From: Actinokineospora alba
Lineage (GTDB): Bacteria; Actinomycetota; Actinomycetes; Mycobacteriales; Pseudonocardiaceae
Direction of reading: 5' to 3'
DNA: 64,000 bases
NCBI RefSeq assembly: GCF_004362515.1
Contig: NZ_SNXU01000001.1
Coordinates: forward strand, 7,224,616-7,288,615
A program made the translations under genes and the position numbers. This document shows positions 1-8,105 of the stretch, piece by piece. Positions within the stretch are counted from its first letter, which is position 1. Each line of letters begins with the position of its first letter. The notes under the pieces are model-generated. The model ran no database searches. It was not told where the DNA came from and saw only the letters and a program-made list of their open reading frames with translations.

Positions 1-36
1 GCGGGTGCGGAGGAAGTCACCCAGTTCGGTGCTCAT
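1..36 (-). CDS. N-terminus of a probable XRE-type helix-turn-helix regulator (partial)
   Basis: Only the first 12 codons lie in the window; the gene runs off the left edge. The ATG at 34-36 opens MSTELGDFLRTR, which resembles the start of actinobacterial XRE/MmyB-like regulators, in which an N-terminal helix-turn-helix is followed by a ligand-sensing domain. This is recognition from a short motif only, so the call is tentative. The 57 bases before the next gene hold no clear terminator. Confidence 0.4.
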   Translation of the reverse strand, partial: MSTELGDFLRTR

Positions 37-93
37 GGGCCCAGTATCCCGGCCGTTCGGGCACTGAGCCTGCCCCTGTCAGTGCCACCCCGC

Positions 94-531
94 TCAGGGA
101 GCCAGTTCGAGGGCCTTGCGCATGGTTTCCCGGGCCCGGCCGCGGTCGCCCGCGACGTCGTAGGCCACCGCCAACCGGTACCAACAGCGCCAGTCGTCCG
201 GGGAGGCCTCGACCTCCGCGCGGCGTTCCTCGAACCAGGCGTCCGCCGCGGCGCGGTCTACGCGGCCTGACGGCATGCGTGGCAGGTCCGAGGTGTCCGG
301 GAGGCCGTCCTCGGCCTGCAAACGCTTGCCCAGCTCCGACGTGCGCATCCCGAACCGGATCGTCGACCACGCCACCCACGCGCCCACGATCGGCAGCAGT
401 AGGACGCCGACGCCGAAGGCCACGGCCAGCGGTGAGCCGTCGCGGAACAGGGCGACTGCCCGGCCGCCGAGCAGGACGAAGTACAGGACCAGGACGGCGG
501 TCAGGATCAGCGAAACCGTGCGCGCGGACAC
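94..531 (-). CDS. Membrane-anchored TPR-type small protein
   Basis: This predicted protein of 145 residues has two hydrophobic segments in its first 60 residues (about 5-25 and 37-57) and a soluble C-terminal half. The C-terminal 45 residues look like a tetratricopeptide unit: the block containing WRCWYRLAVAYDVAGD ends in RARETMRKALELAP. TPR units mediate protein-protein contacts; no enzymatic motif is visible. The GTG start lies 2 bases after the dapB stop, so it is very probably the last gene of the pnp-M16-dapB transcription unit. Its function is unknown; a membrane scaffold is one possibility. Confidence 0.75.
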   Translation of the reverse strand: MSARTVSLILTAVLVLYFVLLGGRAVALFRDGSPLAVAFGVGVLLLPIVGAWVAWSTIRFGMRTSELGKRLQAEDGLPDTSDLPRMPSGRVDRAAADAWFEERRAEVEASPDDWRCWYRLAVAYDVAGDRGRARETMRKALELAP

Positions 532-533
532 GG

Positions 534-1325
534 CTAGAGGTCGAGCAGGTTCTCGAGGCCCACGACGAGACCCGAGTGGTCGAGGATGGCCCGCACGCCG
601 TGCAGCACGCCCGGCATGAAGGACTTGCGGTCGAGCGAGTCGTGCCGGATGGTCAGCGTCTCGCCTTCGCCGCCGAAGAGGACTTCCTGGTGGGCGACAA
701 GGCCGCCGAGGCGCACGGAGTGCACGCGGATGTCGTCGACCATGGCGCCGCGGGCGCCGTCCGGGTCGTGCGTGGTGGCGTCCGGGATCGCCTTCATGCC
801 CGCCGCCTCGCGGGCCTGCGCGACCAGGCGGGCGGTGTGCGCGGCCGTACCGGAAGGGGCGTCGGCCTTGCGGTTGTGGTGCAGTTCGATGATCTCGACG
901 GTGTCGTAGTACTTCGCGGCGAGCTGGGCGAAGCGCATCGACAACACCGCACCGAGGGCGAAGTTCGGGGCGAGGAGCACGCCGAGTTCCGGCTTGGGCT
1001 CCAGCCACTGCCTGACCGTGGCGATCTTCTCGTCGCCGAAGCCGCTGGTGCCGACGACGGCGCGGATGTCCTGGTCGATGCAGAACCGCAGGTTGTCCAT
1101 CACCACGTCGGGGTGGGTGAAGTCGACGACGACCTCGGCGCCCGCGTCGGCGATGTCGAACATCCAGTCGCCGGTGTCGACCATGGCGACGACTTCCATG
1201 TCACCGGCCGCTTCCACGGCCCGGCACACTTCAGCACCCATCCTGCCGCGCGCACCAAGCACGCCAACGCGGATCGGGTTGTCCTCCGTCCTCGCGGACT
1301 GAGCGGAGTCGGCAGTGCTGCTCAC
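534..1325 (-). CDS. dapB: 4-hydroxy-tetrahydrodipicolinate reductase
   Basis: DapB performs the NAD(P)H-dependent second dedicated step of the diaminopimelate/lysine pathway, which supplies meso-DAP for peptidoglycan. The 263-residue product has the dinucleotide-binding loop GVLGARGRMG at residues 21-30 and the family catalytic block HHNRKADAPSGTA around residues 149-161. It is slightly longer than usual because of an N-terminal extension of about 18 residues rich in Ser, Ala and Thr. The GTG start overlaps the stop codon of the upstream peptidase gene, which indicates translational coupling. A start a few codons downstream cannot be excluded. Confidence 0.96.
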   Translation of the reverse strand: MSSTADSAQSARTEDNPIRVGVLGARGRMGAEVCRAVEAAGDMEVVAMVDTGDWMFDIADAGAEVVVDFTHPDVVMDNLRFCIDQDIRAVVGTSGFGDEKIATVRQWLEPKPELGVLLAPNFALGAVLSMRFAQLAAKYYDTVEIIELHHNRKADAPSGTAAHTARLVAQAREAAGMKAIPDATTHDPDGARGAMVDDIRVHSVRLGGLVAHQEVLFGGEGETLTIRHDSLDRKSFMPGVLHGVRAILDHSGLVVGLENLLDL

Positions 1326-2722
1326 TTGTTCACCTCGTGCAACTCGACGGGAACGTCGTCGGCGTGATCGTAAGGGCCGACCACAGCCGCGGCGAGCGGC
1401 CGGGTCAGCAGTTCGCGGGCGAGCTTCGCCACGTCCTCGGCGGTGACCGCCGCGATGCGGTCCAGGGTCTGCTCGACCGACAGGTAGTCGGCGTACGCCA
1501 ACTCGCCCTTGCCGATGCGCGACATGCGCGAGCTGGTGTCTTCCAAGCCCAGGACCATGCCGCCGCGGAGCTGCCCCTTGCCGCGGGCGACTTCCTCGTC
1601 GGTGAACCCGTCCTTGGCGACCTGGCCGAGCACGTCGCGGATGACGTTGGCGACCTCGCCGAGCCGCTCGGGCTGGCATCCCGTGTAGACGGACAGGTGG
1701 CCGGTGTCGGCATAGGACGCCACCGACGAGTACACCTGGTACGCCAGCCCGCGCCGCTCCCGGACTTCCTGGAACAGCCGCGAACTCATGCCGCCACCCA
1801 GCGCCGCGTTGAGCACGCTGAGGGTGAAGCGGCGGTCGTCGTGGCGGTCGATCGCGCGCACGCCGAGCATCATGTGAACCTGCTCGGTGTCGTCGGTGTG
1901 CAGCACCAGCCGCGACGAGTTGCCGATGCGGGCGCGGCCCGTGCGCGGGGCGACCGGCGACTTGTCGCCGGTCAGCCGCTCACGCAAAGCCTTGCGCACC
2001 AAGGAAAGCACCTGGGTGTGGGTGACGTTGCCCGCGACCGCGAGCACCATCTTCGGCATCGTGTAGCGACGCCGGTAGAACCCGTTGAGCGCCGAGCGGG
2101 TCATCCCCGTGATCGACTGCTCTGACCCCAGCACCGGCCGCCCCAGCGGGTGGTCGGCGAGCAGGGCGCTGCAGAACGCGTCGTGCAGCAGGTCTTCCGG
2201 GTCGTCGTCGCGCATGGCGATCTCTTCGAGGACGACGCCCCGTTCGGTCTCCACGTCCGCCTCGGTGCACAACGCGTCGAAGACGACGTCGGACACCAGG
2301 TCCATGGCCAGCGGCAGGTCCTCGTCGAGGACGTGCGCGTAGTAGCAGGTGTGCTCTTTCGCGGTGAACGCGTTGAGCTCGCCGCCGACGGCGTCGATCT
2401 CCTCGGCGATCTGCGCGGCCGTGCGCTTCGCGGTTCCCTTGAACAGCAAGTGTTCCAGGTAGTGCGCGGCACCGGCGACAGCGTTCGGCTCGTCGCGCGA
2501 GCCGACCTGCACCCAGATGCCGACCGACGCGCTGCGCAGACCGGGCACCCGCTCGGTGATCACCCGCAGGCCGCCGGGCAGCAGCGTGCGCTTGACCTCG
2601 GCGTCGGGGGTGTTCTCCAGGGTGACCGTGCTGCCGGGCTTCTGCAGGTGGCCTTGGACCTTTGCGGAACGGCCGCGAGCGCTCAGAAGAGCACTCGCGG
2701 CCGCCGTGGAGCCTTTACTCAC
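1322..2722 (-). CDS. M16 family zinc metallopeptidase
   Basis: This 466-residue insulinase-like peptidase has the inverted zinc motif HYLEH (H87, E90, H91), with the third ligand expected at Glu166/167 in VVLEEIAMRDDD, the usual distance of about 75 residues downstream. The C-terminal half carries the inactive M16 repeat, including the R/Y-containing motif RERRGLAYQVYSSV. The order pnp followed by an M16 peptidase is common in actinobacteria. The physiological substrate is not known from sequence; processing of exported or misfolded peptides is typical of the family. The GTG start overlaps the pnp stop (GTGA), and the gene is followed by an overlapping dapB, so all three are co-translated. 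Confidence 0.93.
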   Translation of the reverse strand: MSKGSTAAASALLSARGRSAKVQGHLQKPGSTVTLENTPDAEVKRTLLPGGLRVITERVPGLRSASVGIWVQVGSRDEPNAVAGAAHYLEHLLFKGTAKRTAAQIAEEIDAVGGELNAFTAKEHTCYYAHVLDEDLPLAMDLVSDVVFDALCTEADVETERGVVLEEIAMRDDDPEDLLHDAFCSALLADHPLGRPVLGSEQSITGMTRSALNGFYRRRYTMPKMVLAVAGNVTHTQVLSLVRKALRERLTGDKSPVAPRTGRARIGNSSRLVLHTDDTEQVHMMLGVRAIDRHDDRRFTLSVLNAALGGGMSSRLFQEVRERRGLAYQVYSSVASYADTGHLSVYTGCQPERLGEVANVIRDVLGQVAKDGFTDEEVARGKGQLRGGMVLGLEDTSSRMSRIGKGELAYADYLSVEQTLDRIAAVTAEDVAKLARELLTRPLAAAVVGPYDHADDVPVELHEVNK

Positions 2723-4959
2723 TGGGCGGGAGCCGCCTCGACAGTCTCGGCGGGCGCGTCAGCCGGCGCGGCTTCGGCGTCTTCGCCGACGACGACCAGG
2801 CTGATCTTGCCGCGCTGGTCGATGTCGGCGATCTCCACGCGGAGCTTGTCGCCGACCTTGACGACATCCTCCACCTTGTTGATGCGCTTGCCGTTGCCCA
2901 GCTTGGAGATGTGGACCAAGCCGTCCTTGCCCGGGAGCAGGGACACGAAGGCGCCGAACGCGGCGGTCTTGACCACCGTGCCCAGGAACCGCTCGCCCAC
3001 CTTCGGCATCTGCGGGTTCGCGATGGCGTTGATCATGCCGATCGCCGCCTCGGCGGACGGGCCGTCCGCGGCACCGACGTAGATCGTGCCGTCATCCTCG
3101 ATGGAGATGTCGGCGCCGGTCTGCTCGGTGATCGAGTTGATCATCTTGCCCTTCGGGCCGATGACCTCGCCGATCTTGTCGACCGGGATCTTCACGCTGG
3201 TGACGCGCGGGCTGTACGGCGACATCTCGTCCGGGCCGTCGATCGCCTCGGCCATGACCTCGAGGATCGTGTACCGGGCGTCCTTGGCCTGGTCGAGCGC
3301 CTTGGCCAGCACGTCGGACGGGATGCCGTCGAGCTTGGTGTCGAGCTGCAGCGCGGTGACGAACTGCTTGGTGCCCGCGACCTTGAAGTCCATGTCACCG
3401 AAGGCGTCCTCGGCACCGAGGATGTCGGTCAGCGCGACGTACTCCGTCTTGCCGTCGACCTCGTCGGACACCAGGCCCATGGCGATACCCGACACGGGGG
3501 CCTTCAGCGGCACACCGGCGTTGAGCAGCGACAGGGTGGACGCGCAGACCGAGCCCATCGAGGTCGAGCCGTTGGAGCTCAGGGCCTCGGAGACCTGGCG
3601 GATCGCGTAGGGGAACTCGTCGCGCTTGGGGAGAACGGGCATGAGCGCCCGCTCGGCCAGCGCGCCGTGGCCGATCTCGCGGCGCTTCGGCGAACCGACG
3701 CGACCGGTCTCACCGGTGGAGAACGGCGGGAAGTTGTAGTGGTGCATGTAGCGCTTGTGCGTCTCGGGGGACAGCGAGTCGATCTGCTGTTCCAAGCGCA
3801 GCATGTTCAGCGTGGTGACACCCAGGATCTGGGTCTCGCCGCGCTCGAACAGCGCCGAGCCGTGGGCGCGCGGGATGAGCGCGACCTCGGCGGACAGGCC
3901 GCGGATGTCGGTCAGGCCGCGGCCGTCGATGCGGACCTTGTCGCGCAGGATGCGCTGGCGGACCAGCTTCTTGTTCAGCGAGCGGAACGCCGCGCCGATC
4001 TCCTTCTCGCGACCCTCGAAGGCACCGCCGGTGACGGCGCCGACCTTCTCCAGGCACAGGGCCTTGACCTCGTCGATGCGGAGCTCGCGCTCCTGCTTGC
4101 CACCGATGGTCAGCGCCTGCGCGAGCTCGTCGCTCACGGCCGCCGCGACGGCGTCGTAGGCGTCGGGCTGGTAGGCCGGGTAGGTCGGGAACTCACCGGT
4201 CGCCTTGGCGGCGTTGGCGGCGAGCTCGGCCTGCGCGTCACACAGGACCTTGATGAACGGCTTGGCGGCCTCGAGGCCCTGGGCGACGACCTCTTCGGTC
4301 GGCGCGGTGGCGCCCTCGGCGATCAGGTCGATCACGTTGTCGGTGGCCTCGGCCTCGACCATCATGATCGCGACGTCTTCATTGACCACGCGGCCGGCGA
4401 CGACCATGTCGAACACGGCGGTCTTGAGCTGCTCGTAGGTCGGGAACGCGATCCACTGGTCCCCGACGAGCGCGACCCGGACAGCGCCGATGGGGCCCGA
4501 GAAGGGCAGCCCGGCGAGCTGGGTGGACGCCGACGCGGCGTTGATCGCCACGACGTCGTAGAGGTCCTGCGGGTTGAGCGACTGGACGGTGATGACGACC
4601 TGGATCTCGTTGCGGAGACCGTCGACGAACGACGGGCGCAGCGGGCGGTCGATGAGCCGGCAGGTGAGGACGGCGTCGGTGGACGGGCGGCCCTCACGGC
4701 GGAAGAACGCGCCGGGGATACGACCCACGGCGTACATGCGCTCTTCGACGTCCACGGTCAGCGGGAAGAAGTCGAAGTGCTCCTTCGGGTGCTTCGACGC
4801 GGTCGTCGCCGACAGCAGCATGGTCTCCTCGTCGAGGTAGGCCACGACACTGCCCGCGGCCTGTCGGGCCAGGCGGCCCGTCTCGAAGCGGATGGTGCGC
4901 GAGCCGTACTTGCCGTTATCGATGACAGCAGTCGACTCGTGCACGGTGTTTTCAGTCAT
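2719..4959 (-). CDS. pnp: Polyribonucleotide nucleotidyltransferase (PNPase)
   Basis: PNPase performs phosphorolytic 3'-5' RNA decay and, in actinobacteria, also synthesises 3' tails. The 746-residue product has two RNase PH-like cores separated by an all-helical domain. A KH domain follows (IGEVIGPKGKMINSI), and a C-terminal S1 domain (VGERFLGTVVKTAAFGAFV) ends in a short Ala-rich tail. The ATG at 4957-4959 follows GAGGAG at a good distance; an in-frame extension further upstream would run into the structured leader and is rejected. The gene lies downstream of rpsO and behind an Actino-pnp RNA, which is consistent with autogenous control of stability or translation. Confidence 0.98.
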   Translation of the reverse strand: MTENTVHESTAVIDNGKYGSRTIRFETGRLARQAAGSVVAYLDEETMLLSATTASKHPKEHFDFFPLTVDVEERMYAVGRIPGAFFRREGRPSTDAVLTCRLIDRPLRPSFVDGLRNEIQVVITVQSLNPQDLYDVVAINAASASTQLAGLPFSGPIGAVRVALVGDQWIAFPTYEQLKTAVFDMVVAGRVVNEDVAIMMVEAEATDNVIDLIAEGATAPTEEVVAQGLEAAKPFIKVLCDAQAELAANAAKATGEFPTYPAYQPDAYDAVAAAVSDELAQALTIGGKQERELRIDEVKALCLEKVGAVTGGAFEGREKEIGAAFRSLNKKLVRQRILRDKVRIDGRGLTDIRGLSAEVALIPRAHGSALFERGETQILGVTTLNMLRLEQQIDSLSPETHKRYMHHYNFPPFSTGETGRVGSPKRREIGHGALAERALMPVLPKRDEFPYAIRQVSEALSSNGSTSMGSVCASTLSLLNAGVPLKAPVSGIAMGLVSDEVDGKTEYVALTDILGAEDAFGDMDFKVAGTKQFVTALQLDTKLDGIPSDVLAKALDQAKDARYTILEVMAEAIDGPDEMSPYSPRVTSVKIPVDKIGEVIGPKGKMINSITEQTGADISIEDDGTIYVGAADGPSAEAAIGMINAIANPQMPKVGERFLGTVVKTAAFGAFVSLLPGKDGLVHISKLGNGKRINKVEDVVKVGDKLRVEIADIDQRGKISLVVVGEDAEAAPADAPAETVEAAPAQ

Positions 4960-5024
4960 GTATTCGGTACTCCTCGTATGCGAGCCAGCGCGCAACCCGA
5001 GCACGGGGTCGCGGTTCGGACGAG

Positions 5025-5109
5025 GCCGGTCTTCGATCGAAGTCCTCGGGGCCACACGACACTCCCTGTGTCGGTCGGCTGAACCCGGGAACCACTACCG
5101 AGGACCGGC
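5025..5109 (-). promoter_or_regulatory. Actino-pnp leader RNA motif
   Basis: Read on the minus strand, the pnp 5' leader folds into nested stems. An outer GCCGGTC/GACCGGC encloses GTCCTCGG/CCGAGGAC, next to a small hairpin from CTTCGATCGAAG. A further internal stem is formed around GACAC...GTGTC. The loop contains GGTAGTGGTTCCCGGGTTC. This position and architecture match the Actino-pnp RNA, a conserved structure reported upstream of pnp in Actinomycetales and suspected to serve PNPase autoregulation. The structure ends about 65 nt before the RBS. Identification is by eye, without a covariance-model search. Confidence 0.75.
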
Positions 5110-5176
5110 GAACTTGGTCCCGTGGTGCGCGGCGTGCTGGCTCTGTTGTGTTCTGCGTCTTTGTTGAGTTTTGGGT

Positions 5177-5206
5177 GGGGGGAGTGACCGAATGGCCACT
5201 CCCCCC
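5177..5206 (-). terminator. Strong hairpin between rpsO and pnp
   Basis: A perfect 10-bp stem (GGGGGGAGTG / CACTCCCCCC) encloses GCCATTCGGT, whose own ends pair to extend the stem to about 13 bp. It starts 9 nt beyond the rpsO stop. There is no T-run, as is usual for actinobacterial terminators. It may terminate rpsO transcripts, or act as a processing hairpin of an rpsO-pnp transcript as in other bacteria. Confidence 0.75.
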
Positions 5207-5215
5207 AAGGTCAAG

Positions 5216-5485
5216 CTATCGGCGCAGGCCGAGTCGCTGGATCAGCGACCGGTAGCGCTCGATGTCCACCTTCGTCAGGTAGTTGAGCAGCCGACGGCGA
5301 CGGCCGACGAGCAGCAGCAGACCACGACGCGAGTGGTGGTCGTGCTTGTGCATCTTGAGGTGTTCGGTGAGGTCCTTGATGCGCTTGGTGAGAAGCGCGA
5401 TCTGGGCCTCGGGTGATCCGGTGTCCGAGTCGTGCACGCCGTACTCGGTGAGGATCGTCTTCTTCTGGTCGGTGGACAGAGCCAC
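5216..5485 (-). CDS. rpsO: 30S ribosomal protein S15
   Basis: This 89-residue protein matches S15 over its full length. It includes the rRNA-binding stretch around GSPEAQIALLTKRI and LKMHKHDHHSRRGLL and the C-terminal RRRLLNYL...YRSLIQRLGLRR. S15 binds the 16S central domain early in 30S assembly. The GTG start (VALSTDQK) is preceded by AAGGAG at 7 nt. The gene stands upstream of pnp, the arrangement seen in most bacteria. Confidence 0.98.
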   Translation of the reverse strand: MALSTDQKKTILTEYGVHDSDTGSPEAQIALLTKRIKDLTEHLKMHKHDHHSRRGLLLLVGRRRRLLNYLTKVDIERYRSLIQRLGLRR

Positions 5486-5531
5486 TCGTCAACTCCTTGT
5501 TCGATGTCCCGTGTGGCCCGAGCTGGGAATT

Positions 5532-5545
5532 CTCACTCGGGTGAG
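5532..5545 (-). promoter_or_regulatory. Inverted repeat in rpsO leader
   Basis: A perfect 5-bp inverted repeat with a 4-nt loop (CTCAC-CCGA-GTGAG on the minus strand) lies about 47 nt upstream of the rpsO start. S15 autoregulatory leader structures have been described in several phyla, including actinobacteria. This small hairpin could be part of one, but the full fold was not established. Confidence 0.3.
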
Positions 5546-5590
5546 TCGGTACCGGCCGCCACGGACTGCAGCCGGACCCAATCACCAAGG

Positions 5591-6088
5591 TTAGCAGGTA
5601 GGCCTCGGTTGCTCCGCGTGGAGCAGCCTGACCTGGCCGATCGGCGTGTAGACCGGCCCGCGCTCGCTGGTGAAGAGGACGAGTTCACTCGGGGTCCACT
5701 CGGGGCCGGTGTAGTCGTCGAGGCCCAGCTGGACCTGCTGGTCCTTGGGCCACCGGGCGATGGTCATGTGCGGGATGTAGTCCTCGGGGCTGCGACCGGC
5801 CGCCGCGACGAGCGCGGGGAGGGCGCCGTCGGCCTGGACTCCGATCCAGCCGACTCCGGGGAACGTTCCCGACCCGCGCAGCCTAAGGCGCGGCGCCGGA
5901 AGTGTCATGTCTATTTCCGCGAGGGCGGCGAGACGGGCGTCCAGGTCGTCGTCACCGTGGAAGACGACGGTGATGTGCCAGGTGTCTCGGTCGATCGATT
6001 TCACGCCCGCCGGAAGTTTCGGCAGGTGGTCGGCCAGGTGGTCGGCGACCGGGTCGGGCAGGGGGAACGCGGTGAAAAGCCTGGTCAT
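5591..6088 (-). CDS. thpR: RNA 2',3'-cyclic phosphodiesterase (2H phosphoesterase)
   Basis: This 165-residue protein has the two HxTx motifs that define the 2H superfamily: WHIT at residues 37-40 and HMTI at 107-110. ThpR-type enzymes open 2',3'-cyclic phosphate ends of RNA to 2'-phosphate and can ligate tRNA halves in vitro; the cellular role is unsettled. The ATG start overlaps the stop of the upstream helix-turn-helix gene (ATGA), so the two are translationally coupled. The C-terminus ends in a short Pro/Arg-rich stretch. Confidence 0.92.
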   Translation of the reverse strand: MTRLFTAFPLPDPVADHLADHLPKLPAGVKSIDRDTWHITVVFHGDDDLDARLAALAEIDMTLPAPRLRLRGSGTFPGVGWIGVQADGALPALVAAAGRSPEDYIPHMTIARWPKDQQVQLGLDDYTGPEWTPSELVLFTSERGPVYTPIGQVRLLHAEQPRPTC

Positions 6089-6555
6089 ATCCGCTTTCCG
6101 GCGTGCCGGAGCAGCTCGGCTAGTTCCGGGAACCGGCCGTCGAGCGCCGCGGCGGCCTCGGTGAGGTGGTCGGACGGGATGAGCCTGCGCAGCGCCATGA
6201 TCGCGCTGCGGCCGACGTCGACGGGCAGGTTGTCCCTGGTCACGGCGGGCTTGGAGGCGCGGACGTCGTCGAGCGCGCGCTGCAGTGCCTCACGGCGGCC
6301 GGAGGCGACGTCGGGGGTGAGGATCTTGCGTTCGAGCATGATCAGGCGGGCGAGGACGGCCGGGTTGCCGATCTTGGCGCGGCGGCCGGACATGACCTGG
6401 CTCAGCATCGGCGCGCTGATGCCCAGCACGTCGGCGAGGCTGGCCTGGGAGACGTCGAAGGCGACCACGAGTCTGCGGACGCGGTCACCCAAGGGTTCGC
6501 CGTACCACTCCCGCTGCAGCGCGATGTTGCGCTGGACGATCTTGTGGTCTTCCAC
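6085..6555 (-). CDS. Helix-turn-helix DNA-binding protein coupled to thpR
   Basis: This 156-residue protein has an XRE-like helix-turn-helix at about residues 28-62; the block with SQASLADVLGISAPMLSQVMSG gives the classical spacing. A charged helical C-terminus follows with no recognised ligand domain. The GTG start (VEDHKIV) is supported by in-frame conservation of the HTH spacing; 70 nt separate it from ribF upstream. It overlaps thpR by 4 nt, which suggests that it regulates, or works together with, the RNA phosphodiesterase. No cognate operator was identified. Confidence 0.85.
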   Translation of the reverse strand: MEDHKIVQRNIALQREWYGEPLGDRVRRLVVAFDVSQASLADVLGISAPMLSQVMSGRRAKIGNPAVLARLIMLERKILTPDVASGRREALQRALDDVRASKPAVTRDNLPVDVGRSAIMALRRLIPSDHLTEAAAALDGRFPELAELLRHAGKRI

Positions 6556-6625
6556 GTTCGCCTCTCTGTGGACGTCTGCCTGCGGTTATCTTGCCAGGCT
6601 CGCGCGACGCTCGTGGGCGAATCGG

Positions 6626-7576
6626 TTACTCGTTGTCAAGTAGCTCACGGGTGCGGGCGACGTCAAGGTGCATCTGCTCGACCAGGGCCTCCGACGACGG
6701 GTACTTCTCCATGGCGCGCAACCGCTCGACGAAGTCGATGGCGACGCGCTGCCCGTAGAAGTCCTCGTCGACGTCGAGCACGAAGGCCTCGACCCGGCGC
6801 TCGCGACCGGAGAAGGTCGGGTTGGTGCCGACGGACACCGCGGCGGTCAGCGGGCCGCGGTTGGCGCTGTTGAGCAGGGTGAACTGGCACGCGTAGACAC
6901 CGTCGGCGGGCACGGCGGCGAAACGCGGGGTGGACAGGTTGGCCGTGGGGAAGCCGAGTTCGTGGCCCCGGCCGTCGCCGCGCACGACGATGCCCTCGAG
7001 CCGGTGTGGGCGACCCAGCGCGGCCTGCGCGGCCCGCACGTCGCCCGCGTCGATGCAGGCGCGGATGTAGGTGGAGGAGAAGGTGATCTCGCCGCTGGAG
7101 TCGGCGGTGACCAGCTTGGCGCCCTCGGTGGAGAACCCGAAGCGGTGGCCGAGCTTGGTCAGCAGCTCGACGTTGCCGAGCGCGCGGTTGCCGAAGGTGA
7201 AGTTCTCCCCCACCACGACGGCGGCGATGTGGAGGCGCTCGACGAGGACCTCGTGTACGAACTCCTCGGCGGTGACCTTGGACAACTCGGGAGTGAAGGG
7301 CAGGACACAGAGGGCGTCGACGCCGAGGCTCTCCACCAGTTCGGCCTTGCGGCGCAGCGTGGTGAGCTGGGCGGGGTGGCTGCCGGGACGGACCACTTCG
7401 GACGGGTGCGGGTCGAACGTCACCAGGACGCAGGGCAGACCCCGGTCACGGGCGATCTCGACCGCCCGGCTGATCAGCTCCTGGTGTCCGCGGTGCACAC
7501 CGTCGAACACGCCGATGGTCGCCACACAGCGACCCCACCCGCTCGGAAGATCCTCAAGTCCGCGCCATCGCTGCAC
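6626..7576 (-). CDS. ribF: Bifunctional riboflavin kinase / FAD synthetase
   Basis: RibF makes FMN from riboflavin and ATP, then FAD from FMN and ATP, in the cytoplasm. The 316-residue protein has the N-terminal nucleotidyltransferase domain with GVFDGVHRGHQ (residues 22-32) and FTPEL/EEFV segments. The C-terminal flavokinase domain starts near residue 185, with GRGHELGFPTANL carrying the PTAN motif. Length and domain order are normal for the family. It sits downstream of truB, as in many bacteria, but here a 529-nt spacer intervenes. Confidence 0.97.
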   Translation of the reverse strand: MQRWRGLEDLPSGWGRCVATIGVFDGVHRGHQELISRAVEIARDRGLPCVLVTFDPHPSEVVRPGSHPAQLTTLRRKAELVESLGVDALCVLPFTPELSKVTAEEFVHEVLVERLHIAAVVVGENFTFGNRALGNVELLTKLGHRFGFSTEGAKLVTADSSGEITFSSTYIRACIDAGDVRAAQAALGRPHRLEGIVVRGDGRGHELGFPTANLSTPRFAAVPADGVYACQFTLLNSANRGPLTAAVSVGTNPTFSGRERRVEAFVLDVDEDFYGQRVAIDFVERLRAMEKYPSSEALVEQMHLDVARTRELLDNE

Positions 7577-7645
7577 GGTTCCACCCTAGTGGCTCTTGAT
7601 AACACCGCCACCGTGTCCCACCCCACCCGACACGATCGCGAGTCC

Positions 7646-7675
7646 CACGTTCCCGACAGTGAGTTCACCGTTCAC
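7646..7675 (-). repeat. 21-nt intergenic repeat, one full unit plus a partial unit
   Basis: On the minus strand a 21-nt unit GAACTCACTGTCGGGAACGTG (7646-7666) is preceded by GTGAACGGT, the last 9 nt of another unit. The same 21-nt family occurs as three tandem copies at 19137-19199. Here it lies 19 nt downstream of the stop of the small open frame at 7695-8003 and about 70 nt before ribF. Confidence 0.6.
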
Positions 7676-7694
7676 GCCACGGGACTTGACCTGC

Positions 7695-8003
7695 CTACTT
7701 GGGGCGGCCGTCGAGACCTCTGCAGCACCTGCCATGCACCCGTGCGGCCACGACCGCCGACGCGCCGACCGCCATCGCCCGCAGCACCACCTGTCGAGCC
7801 AGGTAGAGCCCACCATCCTCGTCGGCGCCACCCGCACCGCCGAATGGCCGGCGGCTCGCCCTGCAGACCGGAGCCCAAGACCACTCCGCTGCGGGGAACA
7901 TCTCGGGCCAGACCACTCCGGCGTAATCCCGCCGCTGCCACCTTCGGTGGGCCGCCTCCACCCGGTCTCTTCGCGCGCGCAGTCCACGCGCGCAAACCCC
8001 CAC
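7695..8003 (-). CDS. Hypothetical small protein (doubtful)
   Basis: This is the best coding candidate in the 529-nt gap between truB and ribF. It would give about 102 residues from GTG at 8003, or about 88 from GTG at 7961, where GAAGAGA lies upstream. Third-position G/C is about 80 percent by my count, lower than in neighbouring genes. The product contains WQRRDYAGVVWPEMFPAAEW and no motif that I recognise. One point in its favour is that the 21-nt repeat follows its stop in the same orientation as at the 3' end of the gene at 17857-19152. The rest of the gap (8004-8105 and 7577-7645) shows nothing recognisable. Confidence 0.25.
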   Translation of the reverse strand: MGVCARGLRARRDRVEAAHRRWQRRDYAGVVWPEMFPAAEWSWAPVCRASRRPFGGAGGADEDGGLYLARQVVLRAMAVGASAVVAARVHGRCCRGLDGRPK

Positions 8004-8105
8004 CCACCCTGGGGGGCTGCCCTTGTCCAGTTTATCGGGGATGGGGCTGCGAAGGGGAGTTGTCGATCTTCCTGTGGATAACCCGGCCAGCCTGTGGACC
8101 GGGGA

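Noticed and set aside
2662..5082. Long + strand open frame opposite pnp
   Set aside because: It results from high third-position G/C in pnp; no recognisable domain and no RBS.
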